In this document: piece by piece, positions 1 through 8,260 of the stretch
Position numbering within the stretch: position 1 is the stretch's first letter
How the letters are laid out: every line of letters begins with the position of its first letter
Assembly (NCBI GenBank): GCA_016718525.1
Contig: JADKDD010000002.1
Coordinates: 806,001-870,000 of the forward strand
Direction: 5' to 3'
Source: Rhodocyclaceae bacterium
Lineage (GTDB): Bacteria > Pseudomonadota > Gammaproteobacteria > Burkholderiales > Rhodocyclaceae
DNA length: 64,000 nt
The notes under the pieces: generated by a model
What the model was told of the DNA's origin: nothing
Database searches by the model: none
Seen by the model: only the letters and a program-made list of their open reading frames with translations
Translations under genes and position numbers: made by a program

Positions 1-54
1 ATTGCCGACGGTGAAGGTGCCGGTCTGATAAAACTTCACGGGTTGCATGGACAT
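1..54 (-). CDS. porB: 2-oxoacid:ferredoxin oxidoreductase beta subunit, N-terminal fragment
   Basis: Only the first 18 codons lie in the window; the gene continues off the left edge. The visible N-terminus contains KFYQTGTFTVGN, which resembles the start of pyruvate/2-ketoacid:ferredoxin oxidoreductase beta subunits, the TPP-binding chain. The ATG at 54 is preceded by GGGAG at 8-nt spacing, better than the in-frame ATG at 48. It begins 20 nt after the alpha-subunit stop, so it belongs to the same operon. The identification rests on a short stretch plus operon position. Confidence 0.7.
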   Translation of the reverse strand, partial: MSMQPVKFYQTGTFTVGN

Positions 55-74
55 GATGTGCGCTCCCTTTCCAG

Positions 75-1328
75 CTATGCAATGCGTGACGCGACGGTAC
101 CAAGATCGCGCAACATGTTTTCGGCGATGGGGCCGGAGCGGCGCTTGCTGCGCTCGCGCTCCAACTGTTTATTGACCGCAGTCCAGTCCAGATCAAGGAA
201 CGTGAGCGGCTCGAGTTCGTCGCGCCCGGCTTTGGCGAACAATGCGTGGAGCGATTTTTTGGTGATCGCGCGGCCGCCAAGACCGGCAATAACGGTGTAG
301 CCGTGCAGCTGTATGCCGGAGAGCGCCATGCGCACATCGGAGGAAAGAATGCCGCCCTTGCCTACCGCCAGACTTTTTTCCAGCACCACCACGCGCTTGG
401 CATTCTTCAAGGCTTCGCGCACATTCTGGAGCGGAAACGGGCGATAGGAGGTAATGCCGAGCACACCGATCTTCACCCCGGCATCGCGCATTTCATCGAC
501 GGTGTCTTTGATCGTGCCAAGCACCGAACCCATGGCGACGATCATGGTTTCGGCATCGTCGCTGCGATAAGTGTGGGTGAGGCCGCCGGTCTCGCGGCCG
601 AAGACCGCCTTGAATTCCGCAGCAAGTTCGGGGATGCGCTCCAACGCCTGCATTTGTTTGGCATGGGCCAGATATCGCACTTCCATGAAGGCTTCGGGGC
701 CGACCATCGCACCAATCGATACCGGATCGGACGGATCGAGCACCTGGCGCGGCACATAGGGTGGCAAAAAGGCATCCACTTGCGCTTGCGTTGGCATATC
801 GACGCGCTCGTAGGCGTGGGTGAGGATGAAGCCGTCCATGCAGACCATCACCGGCAGGCTGAGTTCTTCGGCCAGCTTGAAGGCCTGGATGTGCAGGTCA
901 AGGGCTTCCTGATTGGTCTCGGCGAAAAGTTGCATCCAGCCGCAATCGCGCTGCGAGAGGGAATCGGAGTGATCGTTCCAGATGTTGATCGGCGAACCGA
1001 TGGCGCGGTTGGCCACCGTCATCACGATCGGCAAACCAAGACCGGAGGCATTGAACACTGCTTCGGCCATGAACAGCAAACCTTGCGAGGCAGTTGCCGT
1101 ATAGGTTCGCGCGCCGGTGGCCGAGGAGCCGATGGCGACGCTCATGGCGGCGAATTCGGATTCGACGTTGATGAACTCGCAGTCTTTGAGCTCTCCTGAT
1201 TTGACCATCTCGCCGATACCTTCGACGATGTGGGTTTGCGGCGAAATCGGATAGGCACAAATCACTTCCGGGCGGCACAAGGCCACCGCTTCGGCAACGG
1301 CATGCGAACCCTCGGTTTGCTTAAGCAT
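75..1328 (-). CDS. porA: 2-oxoacid:ferredoxin oxidoreductase alpha subunit
   Basis: 417 residues. This chain pairs with the beta and gamma subunits to decarboxylate a 2-oxoacid to acyl-CoA while reducing ferredoxin or flavodoxin; it is oxygen-sensitive and cytoplasmic. The N-terminal pyrimidine-binding domain carries YPISPQTHIVE and the block FINVESEFAAMS, both typical of PorA/KorA. The C-terminal part is the transketolase-C-like domain. The ATG overlaps the gamma-subunit stop by 8 nt, implying translational coupling. As translated, the open frame runs unbroken from the gamma gene through porA because of an upstream frameshift; the real start is the ATG at 1328. Substrate (pyruvate, 2-oxoglutarate or an aryl 2-oxoacid) cannot be settled by reading. 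Confidence 0.88.
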   Translation of the reverse strand: MLKQTEGSHAVAEAVALCRPEVICAYPISPQTHIVEGIGEMVKSGELKDCEFINVESEFAAMSVAIGSSATGARTYTATASQGLLFMAEAVFNASGLGLPIVMTVANRAIGSPINIWNDHSDSLSQRDCGWMQLFAETNQEALDLHIQAFKLAEELSLPVMVCMDGFILTHAYERVDMPTQAQVDAFLPPYVPRQVLDPSDPVSIGAMVGPEAFMEVRYLAHAKQMQALERIPELAAEFKAVFGRETGGLTHTYRSDDAETMIVAMGSVLGTIKDTVDEMRDAGVKIGVLGITSYRPFPLQNVREALKNAKRVVVLEKSLAVGKGGILSSDVRMALSGIQLHGYTVIAGLGGRAITKKSLHALFAKAGRDELEPLTFLDLDWTAVNKQLERERSKRRSGPIAENMLRDLGTVASRIA

Positions 1329-1919
1329 GGGCGGCCTCCTGTTTGGCTGCGGCCATTTCGGCACGGACAATATTGAAGGCCTCGGTCGCGCCGGCGATGT
1401 TGCCGCTGGCGACCTTGCCGGAGAATTTTGCGTTGATCGCTTTGACCACCGAGGCCAGCTGAATGACCCCGACACTGCAGCAAAGCCGCCAAGCAAAGGC
1501 ACATTCGGCATCGGCCGGCCGACGTGCTTTTGGCCCAGCTCAGTGGCCGATACGGTGCATAGGCGCTCTGCCGGCCAGTCCTTGATCAGCTCGCCCAGCC
1601 CGAGTTCAGTAAAACTTTTGTTGGTGTTGATCAGAATGTAGCCGCCGGGTTTAAGCCCGGCGAAAACATCGACCTGATGCAGCAAGGTCGGGTCCTGAAT
1701 GATCAATGCGTCGGGCTGCATCACCGGTTCGCGCAGCCGTATCTCGGCATCGGCAATGCGACAAAACGCAACGACCGGCGCACCGGTGCGCTCGGAACCG
1801 AAACTGGGAAACGCCTGCGCGTGGCGACCTTCTTCAAACGCAGCGATAGACAACATCTCTGCCGCCGTCACCACACCCTGACCACCGCGCCCGTGTATAC
1901 GGACTTCGAACATCGCCAT
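1321..1919 (-). CDS. porG: 2-oxoacid:ferredoxin oxidoreductase gamma subunit (frameshifted)
   Basis: The N-terminus has the diagnostic gamma-subunit block IHGRGGQGVVTAAE, followed by FPSFGSERTGAPV. The frame is correct to GGFAAVSG at about residue 152. It then needs one extra G in a GGGG run near 1470 to continue as VIQLASVVKAINAKFSGKV and end at the TAA at 1321-1323. As given, the frame reads on into porA and creates an artificial fusion. About 199 residues are expected, normal for the family. The ATG at 1919 follows AAAGGGG at good spacing. No ferredoxin-like delta gene lies between gamma and alpha, so either the electron acceptor is bound elsewhere or a delta gene is outside the window. 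Confidence 0.82.
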
Positions 1920-2002
1920 TGCCGACCCCTTTCAATGGTTTGGTCTTGCCACTCACCTTCCATTACGAAGGGCGTAGCTTAGATATTTCTGCTGCTAATC
2001 CT

Positions 2003-2016
2003 TTGATCTAGGTCAT
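2003..2016 (-). promoter_or_regulatory. candidate FNR/Anr box upstream of the por operon
   Basis: On the minus strand the 14-mer reads ATGAC-CTAG-ATCAA, two substitutions from the FNR consensus TTGAT-N4-ATCAA. It lies 84-97 nt before the porG start. A site centred at -41.5 would put transcription start near 1968, just downstream of a TAAGCT-like -10 element. Oxygen-responsive activation would suit an oxygen-labile enzyme. Site and function are inferred from sequence only. Confidence 0.45.
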
Positions 2017-2047
2017 GTAAACGGAAATTCGTTGGGGCACCGGCATT

Positions 2048-2074
2048 TGACGCCGTCCCCTCAGCACCAACTGA
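2048..2074 (-). repeat. dispersed 27-bp repeat, copy 1 (intergenic)
   Basis: The minus strand reads TCAGTTGGTGCT, then GAGGGG, then ACGGCGTCA. It shares the same left block and near-identical right block with copies at 6214, 25776, 49217 and 42224. It lies between the por operon and the ada-alkA gene. Confidence 0.7.
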
Positions 2075-2164
2075 GCTGATCTGCAATTCGCATCCACATT
2101 TCGTCGGGAATGGTGATGTCCGGAAACGGCTAGTCTGATCTGGTTCGCGCCGTATCATGGCGAC

Positions 2165-3724
2165 ATGTCCAGCACCACACTCACTTACACCGACGACGCC
2201 TGCTACAAGGCGATGCTTGCCCGCGATGCGCGCTTTGACGGCAGTTTTTTTACCGGCGTCACTTCCACCGGAATTTACTGCCGGCCAATTTGCAAGGTAC
2301 GTATTCCGAAACGGGAAAATTGTCAGTTTTACCGCTTGCCGGTGCAGGCCGAGGCGGCAGGCTTTCGTCCCTGCCTGCGCTGCCGGCCCGAGCTGGCACC
2401 ACACAGCGGCAGCGCCGCTCCACACGGTGACGGCCGTGCCTGGTCAAGCCAGGATGCCTCCCACATCCTCGCCCGCCAGGCGGCGCAGTTATTGGATTCA
2501 CCCGAGGGTTGGGGCGATGAGGCGCCGGGTATCGAACGACTGGCGCAGCGGTTGGGCGTGACCGACCGGCACGTGCGGCGGATCTTCGAAGCGGAGTTTG
2601 GCGTGTCGCCGCTTCGCTATTTGCAGACACGGCGTCTGCTCAGCGCCAAGCAATGGCTGACTGATACCGATCTGTCAATGACGCAAATCGCCGGGCTGAG
2701 CGGCTTCAATAGTGTGCGACGTTTCAATACGGCGTTTAGCGAACACTATGGCTTGAATCCGTCGCAATTGCGCCGTCATCGTGCTGACGCGCCGCCGCGC
2801 GACAGCAACGGCATTTTGATTCGCGCTGCCTACCGGCCGCCCTATGACGTGGCAGCGATGGTGGGATTTCATTGCAAGCGCATGCTGGGGGGCGTCGAGG
2901 CAATGACGGTCGCCGGCAATGCGACGCAGTTCGGCCGCACCTTGCGGATTGAGCACGCGGGGAAGATTTATCGCGGATGGATGTGGGGCCAATTTGTTGA
3001 GGCGCGCCATGTGGTGGAAATGCGCGTCAGCGATTCACTCTTAGGTTGCCTGCCGGTAGTGACAACACGTCTGCGCGCGATGCTGGATCTGGATGCCGAT
3101 CCGATGGCGATCAATGCGGTGCTCGACCCGTTGTTCCCGGATGCCGGTGGGCTGCGCGTGCCCGGCACGATGGATGGCTTTGAGCTGGCCGTGCGTGCGA
3201 TTCTCGGTCAGCAGATTACGATTGCTGCGGCACGGACGATCACGCAACGCTTGGTCGATCGCTTTGGTGAAGACTTGCAAACACCGATTGCACAACTTAC
3301 CCGGCTGTTCCCCTCTGCACACGTACTTGCCCAGGTGAGTGGCGAAGGCTTGGGCCAACTGGGTATCGTCAAGCAGCGCCAAACCGCGATTGGTGCATTG
3401 GCAAATGCGGTGATGGAGCAGCGGGTGCAGTTGGTTGCCGGTGCCGATGTGCAAGCCAATATCGCGGCATTAAAGGAACTGCCCGGCATCGGCGATTGGA
3501 CCGCGCAATACATCGCGATGCGCGCCTTGCGCTGGCCGGACGCGTTCCCGGCTGGCGACGTGGCGCTGCAAAAAGCAATGGGCGTGCAAGGCAACCGGAC
3601 AGCGGCGAAGGATGCATTGGAGCGCTCGGAACCGTTCAAGCCCTGGCGCAGCTATGCGGTGTTGCGGGCTTGGAGCACGCTGGGCGACAGCGCCAAAGTT
3701 AAACCGGATGTGGCAAAGCTTTAG
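2165..3724 (+). CDS. alkA: Ada N-terminal/AraC regulator fused to DNA-3-methyladenine glycosylase II (AlkA)
   Basis: 519 residues with three parts. Residues 1-80 are the Ada metal-binding domain with Cys39, Cys43, Cys70 and Cys73; in E. coli Ada the equivalent cysteines bind zinc and one accepts methyl groups from phosphotriesters. Residues about 110-205 form an AraC-type helix-turn-helix. Residues about 215-519 are AlkA, with the helix-hairpin-helix LPGIGDWTAQYIAMRAL near 438 and the catalytic Asp in FPAGD near 464. The protein should sense methylation, activate repair genes and excise alkylated bases. Such fusions are common in proteobacteria and actinobacteria. The ogt gene follows 36 nt later. 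No clear ribosome-binding site precedes the chosen ATG, so the start is the least certain part. Confidence 0.92.
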   Translation: MSSTTLTYTDDACYKAMLARDARFDGSFFTGVTSTGIYCRPICKVRIPKRENCQFYRLPVQAEAAGFRPCLRCRPELAPHSGSAAPHGDGRAWSSQDASHILARQAAQLLDSPEGWGDEAPGIERLAQRLGVTDRHVRRIFEAEFGVSPLRYLQTRRLLSAKQWLTDTDLSMTQIAGLSGFNSVRRFNTAFSEHYGLNPSQLRRHRADAPPRDSNGILIRAAYRPPYDVAAMVGFHCKRMLGGVEAMTVAGNATQFGRTLRIEHAGKIYRGWMWGQFVEARHVVEMRVSDSLLGCLPVVTTRLRAMLDLDADPMAINAVLDPLFPDAGGLRVPGTMDGFELAVRAILGQQITIAAARTITQRLVDRFGEDLQTPIAQLTRLFPSAHVLAQVSGEGLGQLGIVKQRQTAIGALANAVMEQRVQLVAGADVQANIAALKELPGIGDWTAQYIAMRALRWPDAFPAGDVALQKAMGVQGNRTAAKDALERSEPFKPWRSYAVLRAWSTLGDSAKVKPDVAKL

Positions 3725-3760
3725 GGCTTCGTTGAAACAGCATACGAAAGGAAATTCACG

Positions 3761-4255
3761 ATGAAAATTCAGGGCGAAGTCATCTATACGGAAATGCAAA
3801 GCCCGCTCGGGTGCGTGACGTTGGCGGCGACGGAACGCGGGTTGAGTGGCGTATGGTTTGAACATCAGCGTCATGCGCCAGACATGACGGGGTGGCAACG
3901 CGACGACATGAACGCCACATTGCTCGTCGCTAAAACACAGTTGGGTGAATATTTCAGCGGCAAACGAAACGAATTCGACATGCCACTCGATTTAAGCCAC
4001 GGCACCAGTTTTCAACAAGCGGTGTGGAATGCGCTGCTCACGATTCCGCGCGGCACCACCACCAGCTATGGCGACTTGAGCAGACGATGTGGAAACGCTG
4101 CGGCGGTACGTGCCGTGGGCGGCGCGGTCGGACGCAATCCGCTGTCTGTCGTCGTGCCATGCCATCGCGTGGTTGGCCGCGATGGTTCGCTCACCGGTTA
4201 TGCCGGTGGTCTGGAACGGAAAGTGTCGTTGCTTAAGCTTGAAGGCGCGCTTTAG
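3761..4255 (+). CDS. ogt: methylated-DNA--[protein]-cysteine S-methyltransferase
   Basis: 164 residues. This suicide enzyme transfers the methyl group of O6-methylguanine to its own cysteine. The active-site motif PCHRVVG lies near residue 133, preceded by the winged-helix region FQQAVWNALLTIPRGTTTSYG that binds DNA. AAAGGAAATTCACG before the ATG is a good ribosome-binding site. It follows the Ada-AlkA fusion, so sensor and glycosylase are one chain while the O6 transferase is separate, the reverse of the E. coli Ada arrangement. Its stop codon overlaps the 3' end of the convergent hemL gene by 4 nt. Confidence 0.95.
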   Translation: MKIQGEVIYTEMQSPLGCVTLAATERGLSGVWFEHQRHAPDMTGWQRDDMNATLLVAKTQLGEYFSGKRNEFDMPLDLSHGTSFQQAVWNALLTIPRGTTTSYGDLSRRCGNAAAVRAVGGAVGRNPLSVVVPCHRVVGRDGSLTGYAGGLERKVSLLKLEGAL

Positions 4256-5538
4256 GTACCTTGACCAGCCGCGAAGATCGCATCGGCGGCAGCTACCGAA
4301 GTGGCGATATCTTCATCACTATGCGCGATAGACACAAAGCCGGCTTCAAAGGCGGCCGGCGCAAGATAGACGCCGCGGTCGATCATGGCGTGGAAGAAAT
4401 GATTGAAAGCCTCCTTGTCGCAACGCATGACCTCGGCGTAGGACGTCGGTGGCGTGTTGGCGAAATACACGCCAAACATGCCGCCAACCGATTGTGCGCA
4501 AAACTTGACGCCACGCGCGCGGGCAGAGGCGCTGAGCGCGTTAACGAATGCCGAAGTTTTGGTGGTCAGCGTTTCGTAGAAACCTGGCGCGGCGATTTTC
4601 TTCAGCGTGACCAGACCGGCAGCGACTGACAAGGGATTGCCGGAGAGCGTGCCGGCTTGATACACCGGCCCCAGCGGGGCAATTTTTTCCATGATGTCGC
4701 GGCGCCCGCCAAAGGCGCCGAGCGGCATGCCGCCGCCGACAATTTTGCCGAAGGTCGATAAGTCCGGCGTGATGCCATACAAGCCTTGCGCCGAATTCGG
4801 TCCGACGCGAAAGCCGGTCATCACTTCATCGAAGATCAGCACGGCGCCATGCGTGGTACATAGCTCGCGCATAGCGGCCAGAAACTCCGGTTTTGGCACC
4901 ACCAGATTCATGTTGCCGGCGACCGGCTCGACGATGACCGCGGCGATTTTGTCGCCATGCGATTTGAAGGCATCGCGCAATTGCTGCGGGTCGTTGTAAT
5001 CCAGCACCAGCGTGTGTTTGGTGAAGTCGGCCGGGACGCCGGCCGACGATGGATTGCCGAACGTCAGCAAGCCGGAACCGGCCTTCACCAGCAAGCTGTC
5101 AGCGTGGCCGTGATAACAACCTTCGAATTTGATAATCGCATCACGTCCGGTATAGCCGCGCGCCAGGCGAATCGCGCTCATCGTCGCCTCGGTGCCGGAG
5201 GACACCAGACGCACCATCTCCATGCTGGGCACGCGCTTGACCAACAGTTCGGCAAGTTCAACTTCGCCTTCGGTTGGCGCGCCAAACGACAAGCTTTTGG
5301 CCGCTGCGTTTTGCACCGCGCGCACGGTGTCGGGATCGGCATGCCCGAGGATCAGCGGTCCCCAGGAACCGACGTAATCGATGTAGCGTTTTCCATCGGC
5401 ATCCCAGACATATGCACCCTCGCCACGAGCAAAAAACAGCGGCGTGCCGCCGACCGAGCGGAAGGCACGGACAGGTGAATTGACGCCGCCGGGAATGGTT
5501 TTCTGGGCGCGGAAAAATAGGCTTTCGTTGTTGGTCAC
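4252..5538 (-). CDS. hemL: glutamate-1-semialdehyde 2,1-aminomutase
   Basis: 428 residues, the usual length. It converts glutamate-1-semialdehyde to 5-aminolevulinate in the C5 route to tetrapyrroles, using PLP. Characteristic blocks are GGVNSPVRAF near the N-terminus, SSGTEATMSAIRLARG, FEGCYHGHAD, the PLP-side FDEVMTGFRV, and the lysine-bearing TFGKIVGGGMPLGAF. The frame is open further upstream, but the true start is the GTG at 5538, which overlaps the thiE stop (GTGA) and has AGGAG 10 nt ahead. The upstream extension is thiE read in another frame. Convergent with ogt. Confidence 0.96.
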   Translation of the reverse strand: MTNNESLFFRAQKTIPGGVNSPVRAFRSVGGTPLFFARGEGAYVWDADGKRYIDYVGSWGPLILGHADPDTVRAVQNAAAKSLSFGAPTEGEVELAELLVKRVPSMEMVRLVSSGTEATMSAIRLARGYTGRDAIIKFEGCYHGHADSLLVKAGSGLLTFGNPSSAGVPADFTKHTLVLDYNDPQQLRDAFKSHGDKIAAVIVEPVAGNMNLVVPKPEFLAAMRELCTTHGAVLIFDEVMTGFRVGPNSAQGLYGITPDLSTFGKIVGGGMPLGAFGGRRDIMEKIAPLGPVYQAGTLSGNPLSVAAGLVTLKKIAAPGFYETLTTKTSAFVNALSASARARGVKFCAQSVGGMFGVYFANTPPTSYAEVMRCDKEAFNHFFHAMIDRGVYLAPAAFEAGFVSIAHSDEDIATSVAAADAIFAAGQGT

Positions 5539-6200
5539 GAGGGGATCGCTCCTGCTGGTTTGGTCGATGGTTTGGTGAACAGCGCGGTGTAATTTTGCGC
5601 TTGTAATTGGATGTCGGCTGCGTTGAACAAATCGGTAATCACGGCGATCAGATCGGCGCCTGCGGCAATCACGCTCGGTGCATTTTCCAAGGTAATTCCG
5701 CCGATGGCCGCAACCGGCAAGCCGAAGCGACGATGTACTTCGGCCACCAGTTCCAGTGAGGCTTTGACGGCAGCCGGCTTGGTGTTCGAGACAAACATGC
5801 TGCCGATAGCCAGGTAATCGGCGCCAACCGCGGCGGCGGTCTCGGCAAGGGAAACCTCGTTGTAACAAGAAACACCGAGTATCCGGTTCGGTCCCAAAGC
5901 CTTGCGTACAGCGACCAGTGAATCGGGTGCGTCGTCGCGGCCAACATGCACGCCGTCAGCCTCGAGTTCGATGGCCAATTCAACATCGTCATTGACGATC
6001 AAATCGGCACCGCCAGCATGACAGACAGGTAGCAGCGCGAGGATTTGTTCGCGGCGCAAATCTGTCGAGGCGGCTTTGTTGCGATATTGGATCAGCACAG
6101 CACCGCCGACAACTGCAGCGTGAACTTGCGACACCAGTCGCGGCGTGTAACGTTCGTCGGGGGTGACGGCGTACAGGCCGCTGGAGAGAAACTGCGTCAT
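5535..6200 (-). CDS. thiE: thiamine-phosphate synthase
   Basis: 221 residues. It joins HMP pyrophosphate with thiazole phosphate to give thiamine monophosphate. TIM-barrel motifs visible in order are IQYRNKAAS, LIVNDDVELA, GVHVGRDD and the phosphate-binding AAIGGI near the C-terminus. The stop codon overlaps the hemL start, so the two are translationally coupled. It lies downstream of thiD on the same strand, the usual pairing of consecutive thiamine steps. The gap to thiD holds a copy of the 27-bp dispersed repeat. The ribosome-binding site is weak. Confidence 0.94.
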   Translation of the reverse strand: MTQFLSSGLYAVTPDERYTPRLVSQVHAAVVGGAVLIQYRNKAASTDLRREQILALLPVCHAGGADLIVNDDVELAIELEADGVHVGRDDAPDSLVAVRKALGPNRILGVSCYNEVSLAETAAAVGADYLAIGSMFVSNTKPAAVKASLELVAEVHRRFGLPVAAIGGITLENAPSVIAAGADLIAVITDLFNAADIQLQAQNYTALFTKPSTKPAGAIPS

Positions 6201-6213
6201 GGCTAGGGTTTGG

Positions 6214-6240
6214 TCAGTTGGTGCTCATGGTACGGCGTCA
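6214..6240 (+). repeat. dispersed 27-bp repeat, copy 2 (thiD-thiE gap)
   Basis: The plus strand reads TCAGTTGGTGCT, CATGGT, ACGGCGTCA. It differs from copy 1 only in the central six bases. It fills most of the 62-bp gap between thiD and thiE. Confidence 0.72.
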
Positions 6241-6262
6241 ATTTCAAACTCAAGATACGGAG

Positions 6263-7156
6263 TCAATGTTTGTCGTCCGCATCTGCCGAATCACGCTCCG
6301 CGTCTTCATCGTCGTCATCATCGCGCGACCAGAACAAACGGTCAGGAATGAATTGCCCCATGCCGGGCCGGAATCCGCCTTGCAGCGTGCGCCAGGTGTA
6401 TTCCTGTGCGCCCTGCACGGCCTCGACCACGTCAGTGCCGCTGGCCAGATGCGCAGCGATTGCCGAGGCCAAAGTACAGCCGGAACCATGAAAACTGCCC
6501 GGCAATCGTTCCCAGGTATCGCTGCGCACGGTGCCGTGGCTGCCGTAGAGCGTGTTAATCACCTGCGGTGTCGATTCATGCGTGCCCGTCACCAGCACAT
6601 ACTCGCACCCGGCCAGCACCAGGCGTCGCGCGCATTCGATCAGGTTCGGGCTCCCGCCGCTGTCGTCCTCGCCGGTTTCCTGAGCCAGGCGTCGCGCTTC
6701 CAGACTGTTGGGGGTGAGGATGGTGGTTTGCGGCAACAGCAAGCTGACCATGGCATCGATCATTTCTTCGCCGGCAAATTGATCACCCCGCCCGGAAGCC
6801 AGCACTGGATCAAGCACCAGAGGAATGTCCGGGTAGTCGGAAATAATTTCGGCAATGACTGCGATTGCCTCGACGCTACCAAGCATGCCAAGCTTGAATG
6901 CCGCGATCGGAATATCTTCCAGTAGCGCCCGCGCCTGATCGGCAATCCACCCCGAATCTATCGGCAGCACTGCCTCGACGCCGGCGGTGTCTTGTACCGT
7001 CAGCGCGGTCAGGACCGACAGCGGATGGCAACCCAGACTGGCAAGTGTCAGCAGATCGGCCTGCATTCCCGCACCGCCGGTGGGGTCGGAGGCGGAAAAA
7101 CACAGGACTACAGGAGGAGTTGCCGAAGGCGGGTTTTGGGCTGCGGACATAGCCAC
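6263..7156 (-). CDS. thiD: hydroxymethylpyrimidine/phosphomethylpyrimidine kinase
   Basis: 297 residues, ribokinase fold. It phosphorylates HMP and HMP phosphate for thiamine synthesis. Visible motifs are SASDPTGGAGMQADL at the N-terminus (substrate site), DPVLASGRGD, LTPNSLEARRL, and the anion-hole/base motif GSFHGSGCTLASAIAAHL. The C-terminus carries an unusual acidic tail beginning RDDDDDEDAERD, beyond the normal fold, giving a slightly long protein. The gene is divergent from the rubredoxin gene with a 45-bp gap. Confidence 0.94.
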   Translation of the reverse strand: MAMSAAQNPPSATPPVVLCFSASDPTGGAGMQADLLTLASLGCHPLSVLTALTVQDTAGVEAVLPIDSGWIADQARALLEDIPIAAFKLGMLGSVEAIAVIAEIISDYPDIPLVLDPVLASGRGDQFAGEEMIDAMVSLLLPQTTILTPNSLEARRLAQETGEDDSGGSPNLIECARRLVLAGCEYVLVTGTHESTPQVINTLYGSHGTVRSDTWERLPGSFHGSGCTLASAIAAHLASGTDVVEAVQGAQEYTWRTLQGGFRPGMGQFIPDRLFWSRDDDDDEDAERDSADADDKH

Positions 7157-7201
7157 GGAAGGGCGTTAAGATAGGGGCCGATTTTAACTCAGCGTTTTTT
7201 T

Positions 7202-7382
7202 ATGACGACCACTACGGCTTACAAGAGGTGGATGTGCCTGATTTGCGGCTGGATTTACGATGAAGCCCTCGGCTCACCTGATGAAGGAATTCCCCAGGCA
7301 CTCCTGGGCGGAAGTTCCACCCAATTGGACCTGCCATGAATGTGGCGCCCGCAAGGAAGATTTTGAAATGCTGCAAATATAG
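7202..7382 (+). CDS. rubredoxin (two single-base deletions)
   Basis: A small one-electron carrier with a single Fe(Cys)4 site. The first cysteine pair is in MCLICGWIYDE. The second pair, in WTCHECGARKEDFEM, is only reached after restoring one base near 7294 (CCCC run) and one near 7305 (CTCC). The corrected product is 60 residues, a normal rubredoxin length. As given, the frame ends early, which is why no complete frame is seen here. A rubredoxin gene directly before pilG is a recurrent arrangement in betaproteobacteria. Both indels sit in short C runs, so sequence error is the simplest explanation. Confidence 0.85.
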
Positions 7383-7424
7383 TTATCATGCAGTTATATA
7401 TGGTGTTTACGGGGCACTGCAATC

Positions 7425-7823
7425 GTGAGTGATATTTCACAACTTACCGGCATCAAGGTAATGGTTATTGATGACTCCAATACCATACGCAAGAGTGCGG
7501 AGATTTTTCTCAAGCAGGCGGGAGCGGTGGTGGTGCTGGCCGAGGATGGCTTTGATGCCCTGGCGAAGATCAACGACCATCAGCCCAACGTTGTGTTCTG
7601 TGACATATTGATGCCGCGCCTGGATGGATACCAGACCTGTGCGCTGATCAAAAAGAATCCGAAGTTTTCGACGATGCCGGTCATCATGTTGTCGTCGAAA
7701 GATGGTTTGTTTGACCGTGCGCGCGGCCGCATGGTCGGTTCGGATGAATATCTGACCAAACCGTTTACCAAAGACAGCTTGCTCGCCACCGTTGCTGCAC
7801 ACGCAGCGGCGCGGACAAGCTAA
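7425..7823 (+). CDS. pilG: twitching motility response regulator PilG
   Basis: 132 residues, a stand-alone CheY-like receiver. The phosphoacceptor is Asp60 in NVVFCDILMP, with the acidic pair in VIDDS and Lys112 in YLTKPF. In the Pil-Chp system PilG is phosphorylated by ChpA and promotes pilus extension. The start is a GTG; the ribosome-binding site is weak. It is the first gene of an intact-order pilGHIJ-chpA set and is itself free of frameshifts. Confidence 0.94.
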   Translation: MSDISQLTGIKVMVIDDSNTIRKSAEIFLKQAGAVVVLAEDGFDALAKINDHQPNVVFCDILMPRLDGYQTCALIKKNPKFSTMPVIMLSSKDGLFDRARGRMVGSDEYLTKPFTKDSLLATVAAHAAARTS

Positions 7824-7868
7824 ACCGCAACGCAGCACCACAAAAACATAGTCTGAAAGGGAACCATC

Positions 7869-8217
7869 ATGCCGGTGAAAAAAAATTCTGATTGTTGATG
7901 ACTCGCCAACTGAACGACTGGCCTTGACTGAATTGCTGCACAAGCACGGTTATCAGGTATTCACCTCGGAAAGCGGGGACGAAGGAGTGGCCAAGGCGAA
8001 GGAAATCCGTCCTGACCTGATTCTGATGGATGTGGTGATGCCGGGTACCAATGGCTTTCAGGCCACACGGGCAATCACCCGTGATGAAGCAACCAAAGAT
8101 ATTCCGGTCATTTTGTGTACTACCAAAGATCAGGAAACCGACAAGGTTTGGGGAATGCGCCAAGGGGCGCTGGATTACCTGACCAAGCCGATTGATCCTG
8201 CGGCGCTGGTCGCATAG
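7869..8217 (+). CDS. pilH: twitching motility response regulator PilH (frameshifted)
   Basis: A receiver domain that acts with PilG downstream of ChpA. The ATG at 7869 gives MPVKK, but the run of eight A at 7878-7885 must be seven for the frame to continue as ILIVDDSPTERLALTELL. With that correction Asp54 (LILMD) and Lys106 (YLTKPID) are in place. The frame then meets TAG at 8215, followed in frame by ATC GCC TCA ATC CCT TAA. That reads like the normal C-terminal helix (VAKIASIP) with AAG changed to TAG. The product would be 115 residues, a few short of the family. Confidence 0.88.
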
Positions 8218-8260
8218 ATCGCCTCAATCCCTTAAACAGACATCAGCGACTGATTGTCAT

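Noticed and set aside
246..1199. Plus-strand open frame of 317 codons opposite porA
   Set aside because: It is antisense to clear ferredoxin oxidoreductase sequence and has no recognisable motif; long antisense frames are expected at this GC content.
75..1919. A natural gamma-alpha fusion protein of the ferredoxin oxidoreductase
   Set aside because: The residues between the domains are the gamma C-terminus read in the wrong frame; restoring one G gives separate genes with a normal 8-nt overlap.
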